Position numbers and translations under genes: made by a program. From NCBI GenBank assembly GCA_003278845.1, contig QCCX01000005.1, forward strand, positions 1 through 64,000: a stretch of DNA of 64,000 nucleotides, written 5' to 3'. Positions 29,406 to 40,262 of the stretch are shown here, piece after piece (the first letter of the stretch is position 1; each line of letters begins with the position of its first letter). This DNA is from Prochlorococcus sp. AG-347-O22. GTDB lineage: Bacteria; Cyanobacteriota; Cyanobacteriia; PCC-6307; Cyanobiaceae. The notes beneath the pieces are model-generated. The model worked only from the letters and a program-made list of their open reading frames with translations. It was not told the DNA's origin and did no database searches.

Positions 29406-31169
29406 ATGACATCATCTATTGAATGCAAAAATTTTCTTAGAAGTTTACAACTTTTAAATCTCCTTATAAAAATAGGAGTCCAAAATTTAATACTATGTCC
29501 AGGTAGTAGATCAGCACCTTTAGCTATAGCTGCTGGAGAATTAAATAAATTAGGACTGGTAAATATTTTTAATTCAATAGATGAGAGATCTGCGGGATTC
29601 CACTCTCTTGGGATTTCAGCTGCATCAGGGAATCTTTCTTTAGTTATTACAACTTCTGGGACTGCAGTAAGTAACTTATTGCCGGCAGCAGTTGAGGCAG
29701 ACCGATCTTGCAAAGGTATTATATTTCTTACTGCTGATAGACCCTTAAGATTAAAAAATTGTGGCTCTAATCAAACAGTAAATCAAGAAGATTTTTTGAG
29801 TTCAGTCTGCAGAAGGGTTTTAAGTACAAATCTAAATGGACTTCATGAAACACAAGAAAATGAAATCTTGAATTTAGTTCGAATTACTGAGAAACAAATA
29901 TCAACTTTCCCAGGTCCTATTCATTTAAACATTCCTATTGATAAGCCTTTAAGTATTTCATTTTTGAATAAAAAGAATGTTTTAGAGGTTTTTGAGAGAA
30001 TTTATTTAAAGAAAAAATACATATTTCAGAAAGTTGAAAAAAAGTCTGATAAAAACAAATTCTTAGAAATTTCAAAAAGTTTAAATTTAGATAAATCAGG
30101 CATTATTTTGGTAGGTCCCTATCAAGGTTCTATAAATGATTTAACTTCTTTCAATAAATCTTTGGAGCAATTACAAGAAATTACTGGGTGGCCAGTATTT
30201 GCTGATCCTGTTTCCGGCGTTTATTCTGATTTGAGAGGTCTAGTTGTTAATTGGGAATTAGTCTTAAGAAAAAATAAAAATTTAGTAAATTGTCATCAAC
30301 TTTTGAGGCTTGGCCCTATGTCATCCTCAATTGATTTGGAGAAGTTTTTAACAACCTTCGAAGGGATACAAATTCTTATAAAAGAAAAAAACTATAGAAA
30401 ATTGGACCCTATAAAAAAATCATTTGAATATGATTTTGGGCTATCAAATTTTACTACTCTATTGTTAGAAGAATTATCAATTAATGAAAAAAATAAAAAG
30501 TCTCTTACTCCGATGGCTCTAGATTTAATAGAGGAAGGCGAGCAAATTAAAGAAATTTTAAAAAAGAAAATTACTCAAGATAATCAAATTACTGAGTATA
30601 TGCTTGCAAATCTTGTTCCAAAACTTTGGCCAGCTGAAAATCCTATAATGCTCGCCGCGAGTAGCCCGATTAGAGATTGGCTTACATTTTCTGAAAATGG
30701 TACTTTGACAAGAAATTGTTTTAGCTTTAGAGGAGCTTCCGGCATAGACGGTACTTTATCTCTTGCATTAGGTATTTCTAGAATTAAAAATCCTCTACTT
30801 CTTGTGACCGGAGATTTGGCTTTTATTCATGATATAAACGGTTGGCTGATTGAAAATTCAACCCACGTGAATTTAACAATTCTTTTGATAAATAATAATG
30901 GTGGAAATATATTTAATCGTATTTATAAAGAAAATTTAAAAGAAGATGAATTAAAAAAACTTTTTCTTATGCCAAAAGAAATAAACTGGTTAAAACTTGC
31001 AGAGGGCTATCAAGTAAACTTTAAGAGTGTGGCAAATTTTAAAAAATTACGAGAGGCATTCGATTGGAGCATTTCTATCCAGAAATCTGTAATAATTAAA
31101 GTTGATGTTGATCCAGAAAGTGAAATTTGTGAAAAAAATGCCCTGCTAGAAAAAATAATTGGCAGTTAA
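29406..31169 (+). CDS. menD: 2-succinyl-5-enolpyruvyl-6-hydroxy-3-cyclohexene-1-carboxylate synthase
   Basis: ThDP-dependent enzyme that joins 2-oxoglutarate to isochorismate in phylloquinone (vitamin K1) synthesis; the quinone is a photosystem I cofactor. It has 587 residues. The Pyr domain has the family motif [16 protein letters not shown] and the conserved ThDP-activating Glu in [13 protein letters not shown]. The PP domain has [13 protein letters not shown] with NNNGGNIFN (the Mg/diphosphate GDG...NN-type motif). It starts with ATG, divergent from lepB. menB follows after 36 bases, so the two form a men pair. Confidence 0.95.
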   Translation: MTSSIECKNFLRSLQLLNLLIKIGVQNLILCPGSRSAPLAIAAGELNKLGLVNIFNSIDERSAGFHSLGISAASGNLSLVITTSGTAVSNLLPAAVEADRSCKGIIFLTADRPLRLKNCGSNQTVNQEDFLSSVCRRVLSTNLNGLHETQENEILNLVRITEKQISTFPGPIHLNIPIDKPLSISFLNKKNVLEVFERIYLKKKYIFQKVEKKSDKNKFLEISKSLNLDKSGIILVGPYQGSINDLTSFNKSLEQLQEITGWPVFADPVSGVYSDLRGLVVNWELVLRKNKNLVNCHQLLRLGPMSSSIDLEKFLTTFEGIQILIKEKNYRKLDPIKKSFEYDFGLSNFTTLLLEELSINEKNKKSLTPMALDLIEEGEQIKEILKKKITQDNQITEYMLANLVPKLWPAENPIMLAASSPIRDWLTFSENGTLTRNCFSFRGASGIDGTLSLALGISRIKNPLLLVTGDLAFIHDINGWLIENSTHVNLTILLINNNGGNIFNRIYKENLKEDELKKLFLMPKEINWLKLAEGYQVNFKSVANFKKLREAFDWSISIQKSVIIKVDVDPESEICEKNALLEKIIGS

Positions 31170-31205
31170 AATTTATCATTTTCTATTTTTGAATAATTAG
31201 GTTTC

Positions 31206-32063
31206 ATGAAAGTATTACCAGGTCAAAAAACTTTAAGTTGGTCAGAATGCAAATCTTATGAAGATATATTGTTTCACAAATCAGATGAAGGAATTGCGAG
31301 AATTGCAATTAATCGGCCTGAAAAAAGAAATGCATTTAGGCCACAAACTGTAGATGAACTAATTGACGCATTTAATATCGTGAGAAATGATGAAACTATT
31401 GGCGTAGTTCTCTTCACAGGGGCGGGACCTGACAAGAAAGGTATTTATTCTTTTTGCTCTGGAGGTGATCAGAGTGTAAGAGGTAAAAATGGATATAAAA
31501 ATGATGATGGGAAGCAAAGATTAAATGTACTTGAACTTCAAAGATTAATAAGAAGTTTGCCTAAAGTGGTTATTGCCTTAGTGCCTGGTTTCGCAATTGG
31601 AGGAGGCCAGGTACTTCATTTAATTTGTGATCTCAGTATCGCCTCTGAAAATGCAATATTTGGTCAAACAGGTCCAAAAGTTGGTAGTTTTGATGCTGGT
31701 TTTGGATCTAGTTATTTGGCAAGACTCGTTGGGCAAAGAAAAGCAAAAGAAATTTGGTTTTTATGTAGAAAATATAATTCCAAGGAAGCTCTTAAGATGG
31801 GCTTGATAAATGCAATTACAAAGATTGAAGAATTAGAAGCTGAGGGTGTAATCTGGGCAAGAGAGATTTTACGAAATAGTCCAACTGCTATTCGTATTCT
31901 TAAAGCTTCATTCAATGCGGAGAATGATGGGATTGCAGGTATTCAAGAATTATCTGGTTACACAACTCAATTATTCTATTCGACTGAAGAAGCTCAAGAA
32001 GGTAGAGATGCCTTTCTTGAAAAGCGTCCACCAGACTTTTCCAGTTATAAGTGGACACCCTAG
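31206..32063 (+). CDS. menB: 1,4-dihydroxy-2-naphthoyl-CoA synthase
   Basis: Crotonase-superfamily ring-closing enzyme of phylloquinone synthesis, turning o-succinylbenzoyl-CoA into dihydroxynaphthoyl-CoA. The 285-residue protein has the N-terminal [21 protein letters not shown], the MenB-specific segment [11 protein letters not shown], and the oxyanion-hole/active-site stretch [24 protein letters not shown] with [18 protein letters not shown]. The C-terminus ends with [18 protein letters not shown]. It is 36 bases after menD. Confidence 0.96.
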   Translation: MKVLPGQKTLSWSECKSYEDILFHKSDEGIARIAINRPEKRNAFRPQTVDELIDAFNIVRNDETIGVVLFTGAGPDKKGIYSFCSGGDQSVRGKNGYKNDDGKQRLNVLELQRLIRSLPKVVIALVPGFAIGGGQVLHLICDLSIASENAIFGQTGPKVGSFDAGFGSSYLARLVGQRKAKEIWFLCRKYNSKEALKMGLINAITKIEELEAEGVIWAREILRNSPTAIRILKASFNAENDGIAGIQELSGYTTQLFYSTEEAQEGRDAFLEKRPPDFSSYKWTP

Positions 32064-32098
32064 TTTATTTTCAAAAGAACTTTTTTAAATAATTATCA

Positions 32099-33556
32099 AT
32101 GAGAATTCTTCTTGCCGCTGCTGAATGTGCTCCAATGATCAAAGTTGGAGGTATGGGAGATGTGGTTGGTTCGCTACCTCCATCTTTGATAAAACTTGGT
32201 CACGATGTAAGGGTAATAATTCCAGGGTATGGAAAATTGTGGAGTCTTTTAGAAGTATCGAATGAACCAGTCTTTAGATCAAATACAATGGGAACTGATT
32301 TTGCCGTATATGAAGCAAAACATCCCATTCATAATTTTGTGATTTACCTAGTGGGTCATCCAACATTTGACTCTGACCAAATATATGGAGGCGACAATGA
32401 GGACTGGCGCTTTACGTTTTTTGCCAGTGCTACTGCTGAATTTGCCTGGAATTGTTGGAAACCTCAAGTTCTCCATTGCCATGATTGGCACACTGGAATG
32501 ATTCCTGTGTGGATGCATCAAGATCCCGAAATTAGTACTGTCTTCACAATTCATAATTTAAAATACCAAGGCCCTTGGAGGTGGAAACTTGAAAAAATGA
32601 CTTGGTGTCCTTGGTATATGCATGGAGACCACACAATGGCTGCGGCAATGTTGTATGCAGATAGGGTCAATGCTGTTTCTCCGACTTATGCAGATGAAAT
32701 TAAAACCCATGAATACGGGGAAAGTCTTGAAGGATTACTTAATTACATTTCAGGTAAATTAAGGGGAATTCTTAATGGCATAGATCTTGATGAATGGAAT
32801 CCAGCAAAAGATCCAGTTTTACCAGCAAAATTCAGTATTAAGAATTTAGAAAATAGACTAGAAAATAAAAAAATTCTGCAGAGAGAAATGGGTCTCGAAG
32901 TTAATTCTAAAAAATATCTTTTAGGGATGGTCAGTAGGTTAGTTGATCAGAAAGGGGTTGACTTGCTTTTACAAGTTTCAAGAAGACTATTAGCTTATAC
33001 AGATTCTCAAATTGCTGTTTTAGGGACTGGAGATAGATATTTAGAGTCTGGATTATGGCAACTGGCATTAGATTACCCAGGAAGATTCTCAGTATTTCTT
33101 ACCTATGATGATTCTTTATCAAGGCTTATCTATGGAGGCTCAGATGCATTTCTAATGCCAAGTAGATTCGAACCTTGTGGTATTAGTCAACTTCTCGCTA
33201 TGAGATATGGCTCTATTCCAATAGTTAGGCGAGTTGGAGGTTTGGTTGATACAGTTTTACCTCATGACCCAGAAAATAATAGTGGTACGGGATTTTGCTT
33301 TGATCGCTTTGAACCTATAGATTTCTATACTTCTTTAGTAAGGTCATGGGAAGCCTTTAGGCATAAAGATAGTTGGCAATTACTGCAAAAAAGAGCGATG
33401 AGCCAAGAGTTTAGTTGGCAAAGATCAGCTCTTGAATACGAAGTTATGTATAAGGATGTTTGCGGTATAAAAGAACCATCGCCAGATGTTGCTGAAGTTG
33501 AAAAATTTTCTTACGGACAATCAGCTGATCCATCTTTAAAAAAAAGTATGACTTAA
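32099..33556 (+). CDS. glgA: Glycogen synthase
   Basis: ADP-glucose-dependent starch/glycogen synthase (GT5), extending alpha-1,4-glucan chains. It has 485 residues. The N-terminal ADP-glucose binding motif is [13 protein letters not shown] (about 15-27), followed by the Rossmann domain with [14 protein letters not shown]. The C-terminal domain has [15 protein letters not shown] and [25 protein letters not shown], which holds the conserved Glu and the signature. It lies 35 bases after menB. glgB is elsewhere in the window (2624-4888). Confidence 0.97.
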   Translation: MRILLAAAECAPMIKVGGMGDVVGSLPPSLIKLGHDVRVIIPGYGKLWSLLEVSNEPVFRSNTMGTDFAVYEAKHPIHNFVIYLVGHPTFDSDQIYGGDNEDWRFTFFASATAEFAWNCWKPQVLHCHDWHTGMIPVWMHQDPEISTVFTIHNLKYQGPWRWKLEKMTWCPWYMHGDHTMAAAMLYADRVNAVSPTYADEIKTHEYGESLEGLLNYISGKLRGILNGIDLDEWNPAKDPVLPAKFSIKNLENRLENKKILQREMGLEVNSKKYLLGMVSRLVDQKGVDLLLQVSRRLLAYTDSQIAVLGTGDRYLESGLWQLALDYPGRFSVFLTYDDSLSRLIYGGSDAFLMPSRFEPCGISQLLAMRYGSIPIVRRVGGLVDTVLPHDPENNSGTGFCFDRFEPIDFYTSLVRSWEAFRHKDSWQLLQKRAMSQEFSWQRSALEYEVMYKDVCGIKEPSPDVAEVEKFSYGQSADPSLKKSMT

Positions 33557-33563
33557 TTTTTTA

Positions 33564-34937
33564 ATGGAATTCTCTTTATCAGAATTAAACGATGTTTTGG
33601 GGGATATTAAAAATCTGAGCGAGGGGAAAAGAGATTTTTTAAATTTTAAGAATATAAGTATTGATAGTAGAACTTTAATAAAAAATGAACTTTTTATAGC
33701 TATCAAGGGTAAAAATTTTGATGGACATAGTTTTCTTCCAGAGGTTTTAAATAAAGGAGTTAAATCTGTAGTAATTAAAAAAGGGATGCAGAGATTACTT
33801 CCTAGTAATTTTCCTTATTGGGTTGTAAATGACACAACAGAGGCATTTCAAAAATTAGCATTGCTAAAAAGAAAAAAATTAAATATTCCTACTGTTGCAA
33901 TAACTGGCTCAGTGGGTAAAACAACAACAAAAGAAATGATTGGTGGAGTTTTAAATAAACTTGGAAGAATTAAATTATCTCATGCAAATTTTAATAATGA
34001 GATTGGAGTTGGTCTTACTATTCTTGCTACAGAAATAGAAGATAAAGTTTTAGTTCTTGAGATGGGGATGAGAGGTCTTGGACAGATTGAGAATTTATCT
34101 AAATATAGTGAACCCGATATTGCAGTTATTACTAACATTGGCACAGCTCATATTGGATTGTTAGGCTCGAAAAAAAATATTACTCATGCAAAGTGTGAAA
34201 TTAGTAAATTTTTAAATCCCAAAGGAGTTGTAATAATCCCAGCAAATGATCAACTTCTTGAAGAAATTTTAAAAGAATACTGGAAAGGTAGGGTAATAAA
34301 AGTAGAGCTGTTAAATATAGAAAATCAAAAGGAGAATTTTAAGAGAGATGATAATTTGAGAGGGTTTTATAATTCTTCGAAGAAAACAATTTTTATTGAA
34401 GAAAATACCTTTGAAATTTCGTTTGAGGGATTTCACAATGCTTCGAATTTCTTATTTGCATATGCAGTTGCTAAAGAGTTAGGCATTGATTTTGCAAGTT
34501 TTAATAAATTTGATTTTGTAAGTTTAGGTGGAAGGAATAAGATTCTTAAATCAGTAAAAACAACAATATATGATGAATCATATAATGCTTCGCCAGAGTC
34601 AGTAAAAGCATGTATTAAAAACCTGCTTGAAAAACCGAGAAATAAATTTTTTATATTTGGAAGTATGCAAGAATTGGGGAAAGAATCTGAAAAATATCAC
34701 AAGGAAATATTCAACCTAATAAATAATTCAGATATAGAAAAATGTTTATTTATTTGCGATAAAAAAAATGTAAAAATTTACTCCAATTATTTAAAAGATA
34801 AGAAAAAATTCTTAGTTTTAAATCATATTAAAGATATACCTCAAGAGATAAACAAATCTACAAAAAAAGGTGATTCTATCCTTATTAAAGGGAGCAGATG
34901 TTGGCAACTTGAAAAAATTATTGAATTAATTAACTAG
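33564..34937 (+). CDS. murF: UDP-N-acetylmuramoyl-tripeptide--D-alanyl-D-alanine ligase
   Basis: Last cytoplasmic ligase of peptidoglycan precursor synthesis; it adds D-Ala-D-Ala. The 457 residues show the Mur-ligase order: N-terminal UDP-binding domain (SIDSRTLIKNELFIAIKGKNFDGHSF), ATP-binding P-loop AITGSVGKTTTKEMI (near residue 113), central LEMGMRGLGQIENLS and ITNIGTAHIGLLGS, then the C-terminal domain with YDESYNASPESVKA. The gene begins 7 bases after glgA ends. It is convergent with glmU with a single base between stops. Confidence 0.95.
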   Translation: MEFSLSELNDVLGDIKNLSEGKRDFLNFKNISIDSRTLIKNELFIAIKGKNFDGHSFLPEVLNKGVKSVVIKKGMQRLLPSNFPYWVVNDTTEAFQKLALLKRKKLNIPTVAITGSVGKTTTKEMIGGVLNKLGRIKLSHANFNNEIGVGLTILATEIEDKVLVLEMGMRGLGQIENLSKYSEPDIAVITNIGTAHIGLLGSKKNITHAKCEISKFLNPKGVVIIPANDQLLEEILKEYWKGRVIKVELLNIENQKENFKRDDNLRGFYNSSKKTIFIEENTFEISFEGFHNASNFLFAYAVAKELGIDFASFNKFDFVSLGGRNKILKSVKTTIYDESYNASPESVKACIKNLLEKPRNKFFIFGSMQELGKESEKYHKEIFNLINNSDIEKCLFICDKKNVKIYSNYLKDKKKFLVLNHIKDIPQEINKSTKKGDSILIKGSRCWQLEKIIELIN

Positions 34938-34938
34938 A

Positions 34939-36288
34939 TTAGGATTTCTTTCTTTCCCAATTTTCTATATTTACTTGTTTAGTTCTTGAGATTGCTAATG
35001 AATTATCTTTGGAGTCTTTTGTGATCACTGAACCAGCTCCTGTTGTAACTGATTCCCCGAGATTTATTGGCGCTACAAAAACTGTATTTGCACCAATACT
35101 AGAATTTTTACCAATTTTTGTTTGATGCTTTTTCTGACCATCAAAATTTGCAGTAATAGTACCTGCTCCAATATTTGTAGATCTTCCAATAATAGAATCG
35201 CCAATATAACTTAAATGGTTTACTTTAGATTCTTCCTCTAATTGGCTATTTTTGATTTCAACAAAATTACCTATTTTGCTAAAGGAAGATATTTTGGACT
35301 TAGGTCTTATATTGCTGTAGGGACCAATCTTTATATGATCTATTATTTGCGAATCATAAACTGTGGAATTGGAGATTTCACAATGTAATCCCACATTAGA
35401 ATTCTCAATAAAAGTATTTGGTCCGATAATGCAATGACTATTTATTTTCGTATTTCCTCTTATATGTGTATTAGCCTCTATTATTACATCCTTTCCAATT
35501 TCAGCTTCTTCACTAATTGAACAACTTGCTTTATTTATAAAAGTTACACCATTAAGCATATGCTTTTCTTTAATTGAATTCTGAATACTTTCCTCGCACT
35601 CTGATAATTGAATTCTGTTATTAATTCCTTGAAGCTCTCCATTATCTTCTATCTCCAAGCTTAAGGAGTTTTTTAGCAAAGATATTGTATCTGTTAAGTA
35701 AATCTCTTTTTGATTATTATTGCTTTGCAGGGTATTAATAATTTTTGACAAATTACCCCAGTTAAAACAATAAACCCCTGCATTTATTAATGGATTTTCT
35801 CTTTCTAGATCATTGCAATCTTTTTCTTCAACAATTCTCTCGATAAGATCCCTCTTTAAAAAAACTCTGCCATACCCATAGGGATTTTTTTTCTTAGTGG
35901 TTATTAAAGAAACATCTGCATTTTTTGAATCATGTAAATTTAGAAGTTTATTTAAAGTCTCAGGCTTGATGAGAGGCACATCCCCATTAAGTACTAAAAG
36001 TTTCCCTTCATTTTTTTTTACTGCTTTACAAAGTATCTGGATAGCATGACCAGTTCCTGATTGGGGATCTTGGATAACGAATTGGATCTTTTTATTTTCT
36101 GTTATTGACTCTTGTACTTCTATTGATTTGTGTCCAGTAATTACGAAAATTTGATCAGGATTTAATTCAACACATGAATCAATTACTCTCTGCAAAAGAC
36201 TCTTACCAGAAATTTTATGTAAAACTTTAGGCAATGAGCTTTCCATCCTAGTGCCCTTACCTGCAGCCAATATCGCAACACTTAACAT
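34939..36288 (-). CDS. glmU: Bifunctional GlmU uridylyltransferase/acetyltransferase
   Basis: Makes UDP-GlcNAc for peptidoglycan and lipopolysaccharide. It has 449 residues. The N-terminal pyrophosphorylase has LAAGKGTRM (about 7-15) and the substrate-binding [14 protein letters not shown] and VLNGDVPLI. The C-terminal left-handed beta-helix shows hexapeptide-repeat periodicity (from about 250: [55 protein letters not shown]). This is typical of a complete bifunctional enzyme. It is convergent with murF, another UDP-sugar-dependent cell-wall step. Confidence 0.96.
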   Translation of the reverse strand: MLSVAILAAGKGTRMESSLPKVLHKISGKSLLQRVIDSCVELNPDQIFVITGHKSIEVQESITENKKIQFVIQDPQSGTGHAIQILCKAVKKNEGKLLVLNGDVPLIKPETLNKLLNLHDSKNADVSLITTKKKNPYGYGRVFLKRDLIERIVEEKDCNDLERENPLINAGVYCFNWGNLSKIINTLQSNNNQKEIYLTDTISLLKNSLSLEIEDNGELQGINNRIQLSECEESIQNSIKEKHMLNGVTFINKASCSISEEAEIGKDVIIEANTHIRGNTKINSHCIIGPNTFIENSNVGLHCEISNSTVYDSQIIDHIKIGPYSNIRPKSKISSFSKIGNFVEIKNSQLEEESKVNHLSYIGDSIIGRSTNIGAGTITANFDGQKKHQTKIGKNSSIGANTVFVAPINLGESVTTGAGSVITKDSKDNSLAISRTKQVNIENWERKKS

Positions 36289-36313
36289 GTTTATTAGAAA
36301 TCCTAATTTAAAT

Positions 36314-37219
36314 CTAACTCTTAACGGATAACTTCGTCATTCCCCATCGCTCTCTCCACTTATTTGTACATGATAGATTTGAGAGTAATTGCTCATCTAA
36401 TCTTCTCCTGATTATATCGTCTTTACTTGATTTCAAATCTTGATCTCTATATGGAATACTAGCTTTAGTTAAGAGATGTTCTTCTTCCATTAAGGATAAT
36501 TTTTCAAAATTGAAATTAGGTTTCAATTTATTCTTATCAAATTTTGATATTGCAACAGTTCCCTGACTCCAAAAAGGTCCGTTTTTAAAACTCGGCTTAA
36601 TAGTAAAAATTTCTAATCCAAGATTTCTTAATGTTTTTCTCACTGCCGCTGATGAAGAATAAGTTATTAAATAACTCTGAGGATTAAGATTTTCTGTGAC
36701 TTTGGATAAAAATTCTATTGTCCATACTTGTGGGCATTTTTGAGGGGAAAAACCATCTAAATAAATCAGATCGAATTTCATGGAGGAAGGAATAATGTTG
36801 ATTTTTTCTCTAGCATCACCCCACAAAATACTGCATTTAAAAAATTGATCCTCAAAGTAATCTTTTCGATAAAGTGATTCAAATATTTTTTTGACTTTTG
36901 GATCCCATAATTTAAGGAAAGATTCATTTCTAAGGGAATATTCGAGAGGCTTTTTATCAATCTCCAATGCATACAAATTTAAAGATGATTTTTGTTTAAT
37001 TAATTCATCTAATAAAGAAGCGGAATTATATCCTAAACCAAAACATATATCCAAAACATTAAGAGATTTGCCCTTAAATCTTTGCAAATTAGAAGTAGCT
37101 GTAAACTTTGACTTTGTTTCCTCCAATGCGCCAAATAAACTATGGAAGTTCTCTTGAAAAAACACACTTCTTAAAGAGTAACTACCATCTTTAGTTAAAA
37201 CTTCTTTTAATTCAGACAA
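36314..37219 (-). CDS. MnmC-like tRNA methyltransferase (Methyltransf_30)
   Basis: A 301-residue SAM-dependent methyltransferase similar to the methyltransferase half of MnmC, which completes 5-methylaminomethyl-2-thiouridine in tRNA wobble positions. The conserved N-terminus is [16 protein letters not shown]. The SAM-binding motif is [16 protein letters not shown] (about 55-70), followed by [15 protein letters not shown], the acidic substrate motif [19 protein letters not shown], and a typical Trp-rich C-terminus. The FAD oxidase half of E. coli MnmC is absent. It is 12 bases from aroA and 25 from glmU, on the same strand. Confidence 0.87.
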   Translation of the reverse strand: MSELKEVLTKDGSYSLRSVFFQENFHSLFGALEETKSKFTATSNLQRFKGKSLNVLDICFGLGYNSASLLDELIKQKSSLNLYALEIDKKPLEYSLRNESFLKLWDPKVKKIFESLYRKDYFEDQFFKCSILWGDAREKINIIPSSMKFDLIYLDGFSPQKCPQVWTIEFLSKVTENLNPQSYLITYSSSAAVRKTLRNLGLEIFTIKPSFKNGPFWSQGTVAISKFDKNKLKPNFNFEKLSLMEEEHLLTKASIPYRDQDLKSSKDDIIRRRLDEQLLSNLSCTNKWRERWGMTKLSVKS

Positions 37220-37231
37220 AAACTTTATAAG

Positions 37232-38548
37232 TTATTTAGTTAGTTTAGCCAGCTCTTCCCAGAAAGTGGGATAGGACACGCTAGCAGCATTAGATCTCAT
37301 GATTTTTGAGGTACCTTTAGCAAGAAGTGAAGCAATAGCAAGACTCATAGCTACTCGATGATCTGTCTCACTATCTACCTCCGCAGAATGAAATTTTGAT
37401 TGCCCATTAATAATTAACCCATCCTCTTTTTCTGTTATTTCAGCGCCAAATTTTTGTAACTGTCGTGCCATGACTTTTAATCGATCTGTCTCCTTAACTC
37501 TTAATTCTTTTGCATCTTTAATTTCAGAAACTCCATTACAAAAACAGGCAGCTACAGTAAGGATAGGAATTTCATCTATAAGTTTTGGGAGAATATCTCC
37601 TTCAATAGTGAATGATCTTAAATTATTTGAAGTATTTACTTTAATAGATCCAATAGGTTCACCTGCAATAGTCGATTCATCTAAAATCTCATAATTACAC
37701 CCCATTGAATCCATTATATTTAAAATCCCTGTTCTAGTGGGATTTAATCCGACATTCTCAATTAAAACCTCGGAATTTGGAACAATAGATGCAGCAATCA
37801 TCCAAAAAGAAGCAGAGCTTATGTCTCCAGGAATCAATATTCTCTGACCAATTAAGTCGCTCCCTGACTTGATAACTACATTCCTTCCTAATTCTCCTCT
37901 GATACTGATGTCTGCTCCAAATGCTTTTAGCATTCTTTCAGTATGATCTCTTGAAGATGCTGGTTCAATTACAGAAGTAGTTCCAGAAGCATTGAGGCCT
38001 GCCAATAATATTGCCGATTTCACTTGAGCACTTGCCACAGGAGTCCCAATAACACATCCCTTAAGTTTTTTCCCATCAATTGAGATTGGAGCTTTGTTAC
38101 CGCCTTCCCTTCCATAAATTTTGCCACCCATCAAAGATAACGGTTTGCCAACTCTCCCCATAGGCCTTTCGTTTAGCGAAGCATCCCCTTTTAAGATGAA
38201 ATTCTTCCCTTCTTGTGCGGCTAACAAACCCATTAATAACCTCATAGTGGTTCCTGAATTCCCACAATTGAGAATTTCTTTTGGCTCTTTTAATCCATCA
38301 AGACCTAATCCTGAAATTGTAAAAGGCTCATTTTTTTTTATTTCTGGTATGTTTACACCTAATTTTCTAAGACAATCAGCAGTTGAAAGTGGATCTTCAG
38401 AATGTAAGAATCCCTCAATAGTTGTCTCACCCTTAGCAATACTTCCTATTATTAGAGCTCTATGAGAAATAGATTTATCTCCAGGTACTTTTACTTTTCC
38501 TTTTAAATTAACTCCACCTTTTATTGTGCGGATATTATTCATTTTCAA
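37232..38548 (-). CDS. aroA: 3-phosphoshikimate 1-carboxyvinyltransferase (EPSP synthase)
   Basis: Shikimate pathway enzyme joining phosphoenolpyruvate to shikimate 3-phosphate for aromatic amino acids and quinone precursors. The 438 residues carry the expected sites: the PEP/S3P-binding [15 protein letters not shown] (about 21-35), [17 protein letters not shown] and [12 protein letters not shown]. The [18 protein letters not shown] and [12 protein letters not shown] segments follow, then [16 protein letters not shown] and RVKETDRL near the C-terminus. It is divergent from comB, with a 127-base shared upstream region (up to the proposed comB start). Confidence 0.97.
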   Translation of the reverse strand: MKMNNIRTIKGGVNLKGKVKVPGDKSISHRALIIGSIAKGETTIEGFLHSEDPLSTADCLRKLGVNIPEIKKNEPFTISGLGLDGLKEPKEILNCGNSGTTMRLLMGLLAAQEGKNFILKGDASLNERPMGRVGKPLSLMGGKIYGREGGNKAPISIDGKKLKGCVIGTPVASAQVKSAILLAGLNASGTTSVIEPASSRDHTERMLKAFGADISIRGELGRNVVIKSGSDLIGQRILIPGDISSASFWMIAASIVPNSEVLIENVGLNPTRTGILNIMDSMGCNYEILDESTIAGEPIGSIKVNTSNNLRSFTIEGDILPKLIDEIPILTVAACFCNGVSEIKDAKELRVKETDRLKVMARQLQKFGAEITEKEDGLIINGQSKFHSAEVDSETDHRVAMSLAIASLLAKGTSKIMRSNAASVSYPTFWEELAKLTK

Positions 38549-38647
38549 ATTAAATACTTGCTAAGATTTCTGTAAAAACAAATTAATTTTATATTATCAA
38601 TAAGTTTGTTTTTAAAAAAAAAATAATCAAATTAAGTAACTGTTTTC

Positions 38648-38653
38648 TATAAT
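38648..38653 (+). promoter_or_regulatory. Perfect -10 box upstream of comB
   Basis: The hexamer TATAAT sits on the plus strand 22 bases before the proposed comB start (ATT at 38676). No good -35 (TTGACA-like) lies 16-18 bases upstream, which is common in Prochlorococcus. Transcription should begin at about 38660, placing the AAGGA at 38664-38668 just inside the message. This decides against a longer upstream start and for a start at the ATT. Confidence 0.6.
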
Positions 38654-38675
38654 AAATGCAGATAAGGATTCGATT

Positions 38676-39404
38676 ATTAACCTTACTTATTATCACGTTG
38701 CGAAGGATGTTCCTAAAAATAATCCAGATATCGCAGTGGTCATTGATGTTTTAAGAGCCACAACCACAATTGCTTGGGCTTTAAAAAATGGAGCTGATTC
38801 AATACAAGTTTTTGCAGATTTAGATTTATTAAAAGAATCTGCAATTAAGTGGCAATCTGAAAAGAGACTTATGCTTGGAGAGAGAGGCGGAAAGAGGATT
38901 GAGGGCTTTGATTTAGGAAATTCTCCTTTATCAGTTACAAAAAAAGTTGTTAATGGTAAAAGACTATTTATGAGTACTACTAATGGGACTAAATCATTGC
39001 AAAAAGTTCAAAATGCTAAGCATTTATTTGCTATGGGCCTCCCAAATAGGAAAGCTGTTGCCGAAAAAATCATTTCATTAAAAAGTGAAAATGTTTTAAT
39101 ACTTGGTAGTGGTTGGGAAGGCTCTTATTCACTTGAGGATTCTTTAGCTGCTGGTGCTTTGGCCTCATACCTAAAACAGAAGTGTGATTCCGAAATTAAT
39201 ATTCTGAATGACGAATTACAAGCTGCTTTGGCACTTTGGGATGTCTGGAAAAATGATATTTTGAAATGTTTAAAAACAGCAACCCATGGCAAAAGATTGA
39301 CAAGTCTTGGAGATTATGAGGATGATTTTAAATGTTGCTCTGAACTTGATTGCTTAGATATTGTTCCAGCTCAAGTTGAAAGAGGTGTGATTCGTGCCTC
39401 ATGA
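38676..39404 (+). CDS. comB: 2-phosphosulfolactate phosphatase family protein, apparent ATT start
   Basis: ComB-family phosphatase, known from coenzyme M synthesis in archaea and widely conserved in cyanobacteria, where its substrate is uncertain. A conventional GTG start at 38736 would give only 222 residues beginning inside the conserved strand VVIDVLRATTTIAWAL. The open frame continues upstream, encoding TYYHVAKDVP, which matches the family N-terminus; it has no ATG, GTG or TTG before a stop at 38637. ATT at 38676 is preceded by AAGGA at 38664-38668 (7-base spacing) and gives 242 residues. Other family motifs present are LGERGGKRIEGFDLGNSP, STTNGTKSL and GSGWEGSYSLEDSLAAGAL. A frameshift is not indicated. 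Confidence 0.85.
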   Translation: MNLTYYHVAKDVPKNNPDIAVVIDVLRATTTIAWALKNGADSIQVFADLDLLKESAIKWQSEKRLMLGERGGKRIEGFDLGNSPLSVTKKVVNGKRLFMSTTNGTKSLQKVQNAKHLFAMGLPNRKAVAEKIISLKSENVLILGSGWEGSYSLEDSLAAGALASYLKQKCDSEINILNDELQAALALWDVWKNDILKCLKTATHGKRLTSLGDYEDDFKCCSELDCLDIVPAQVERGVIRAS

Positions 39405-39434
39405 TTTACGAATTGGTTCATTAGGAGTTAGGTC

Positions 39435-40262
39435 TTGACTGATTTTTTAGTAGCTGCATTGCAAATTACAAGTACTTCAAATGTTGAAGCAAATTTTACT
39501 GAAGCAGAAGAACAGATTGAATTAGCTGCTAGAAGAGGTGCTGAGTTAATAGGATTGCCTGAGAATTTTGCTTTTTTAGGAGAAGATAATGAAAAACTTA
39601 GATTAGCTTCTGAATTGTCAGAGAAGTGCGCAAATTTTCTAAAAACTATGTCACAAAGATATCAAGTATTTCTTTTGGGAGGAGGGTATCCCGTCCCTGC
39701 TGGTGATGATAGTCATACTTTTAATAGGTCAGCCTTATTTGGGAAAGATGGGCAGATCTTGGCAAAATATGACAAGATTCATTTGTTTGATGTTGATTTG
39801 CCAGATGGAAATTTATACAAGGAATCATCCACTATTTTATCTGGAGCAGAGTATCCACCTGTTGTAGATGTTCCAGGTTTATGCAAGATAGGATTGTCGA
39901 TTTGTTACGACGTCAGATTTCCTGAACTCTATAGATATTTGTCTTCCAATGGCGCAGAGCTAATTATGATTCCCGCAGCTTTTACAGCATTTACTGGAAA
40001 AGATCATTGGCAAATCCTATTACAAGCAAGAGCAATTGAGAATACATCATATGTAGTCGCTCCAGCTCAAACTGGGATTCATTATGGAAGAAGACAAAGT
40101 CATGGCCATGCTATGGTAATTGACCCTTGGGGTACAGTTTTATCTGATGCTGGAAAAACTCAGGGTGCTGCAATAGCACCTGCTGATAAAGAAAGAGTAA
40201 AGAAAATTAGGGAGCAGATGCCAAGCCTTAAACATAGAAAAATCAAATTGTTTTCAAACTAA
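39435..40262 (+). CDS. Carbon-nitrogen hydrolase (nitrilase family, Nit1-like)
   Basis: A 275-residue nitrilase-superfamily amidase. Members most like this (Nit1/NitFhit branch) repair the damaged metabolite deaminated glutathione. The catalytic triad is clear: Glu43 in LPENFAF, Lys114 in YDKIHLFD, Cys157 in GLSICYDVRFPE. The start is TTG. It is supported by AGGAG at 39423-39427, seven bases upstream, and by the family N-terminus LVAALQITST directly after it. The amidase gene that follows overlaps by one base (stop TAA shares its last A with the next ATG). Confidence 0.9.
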   Translation: MTDFLVAALQITSTSNVEANFTEAEEQIELAARRGAELIGLPENFAFLGEDNEKLRLASELSEKCANFLKTMSQRYQVFLLGGGYPVPAGDDSHTFNRSALFGKDGQILAKYDKIHLFDVDLPDGNLYKESSTILSGAEYPPVVDVPGLCKIGLSICYDVRFPELYRYLSSNGAELIMIPAAFTAFTGKDHWQILLQARAIENTSYVVAPAQTGIHYGRRQSHGHAMVIDPWGTVLSDAGKTQGAAIAPADKERVKKIREQMPSLKHRKIKLFSN

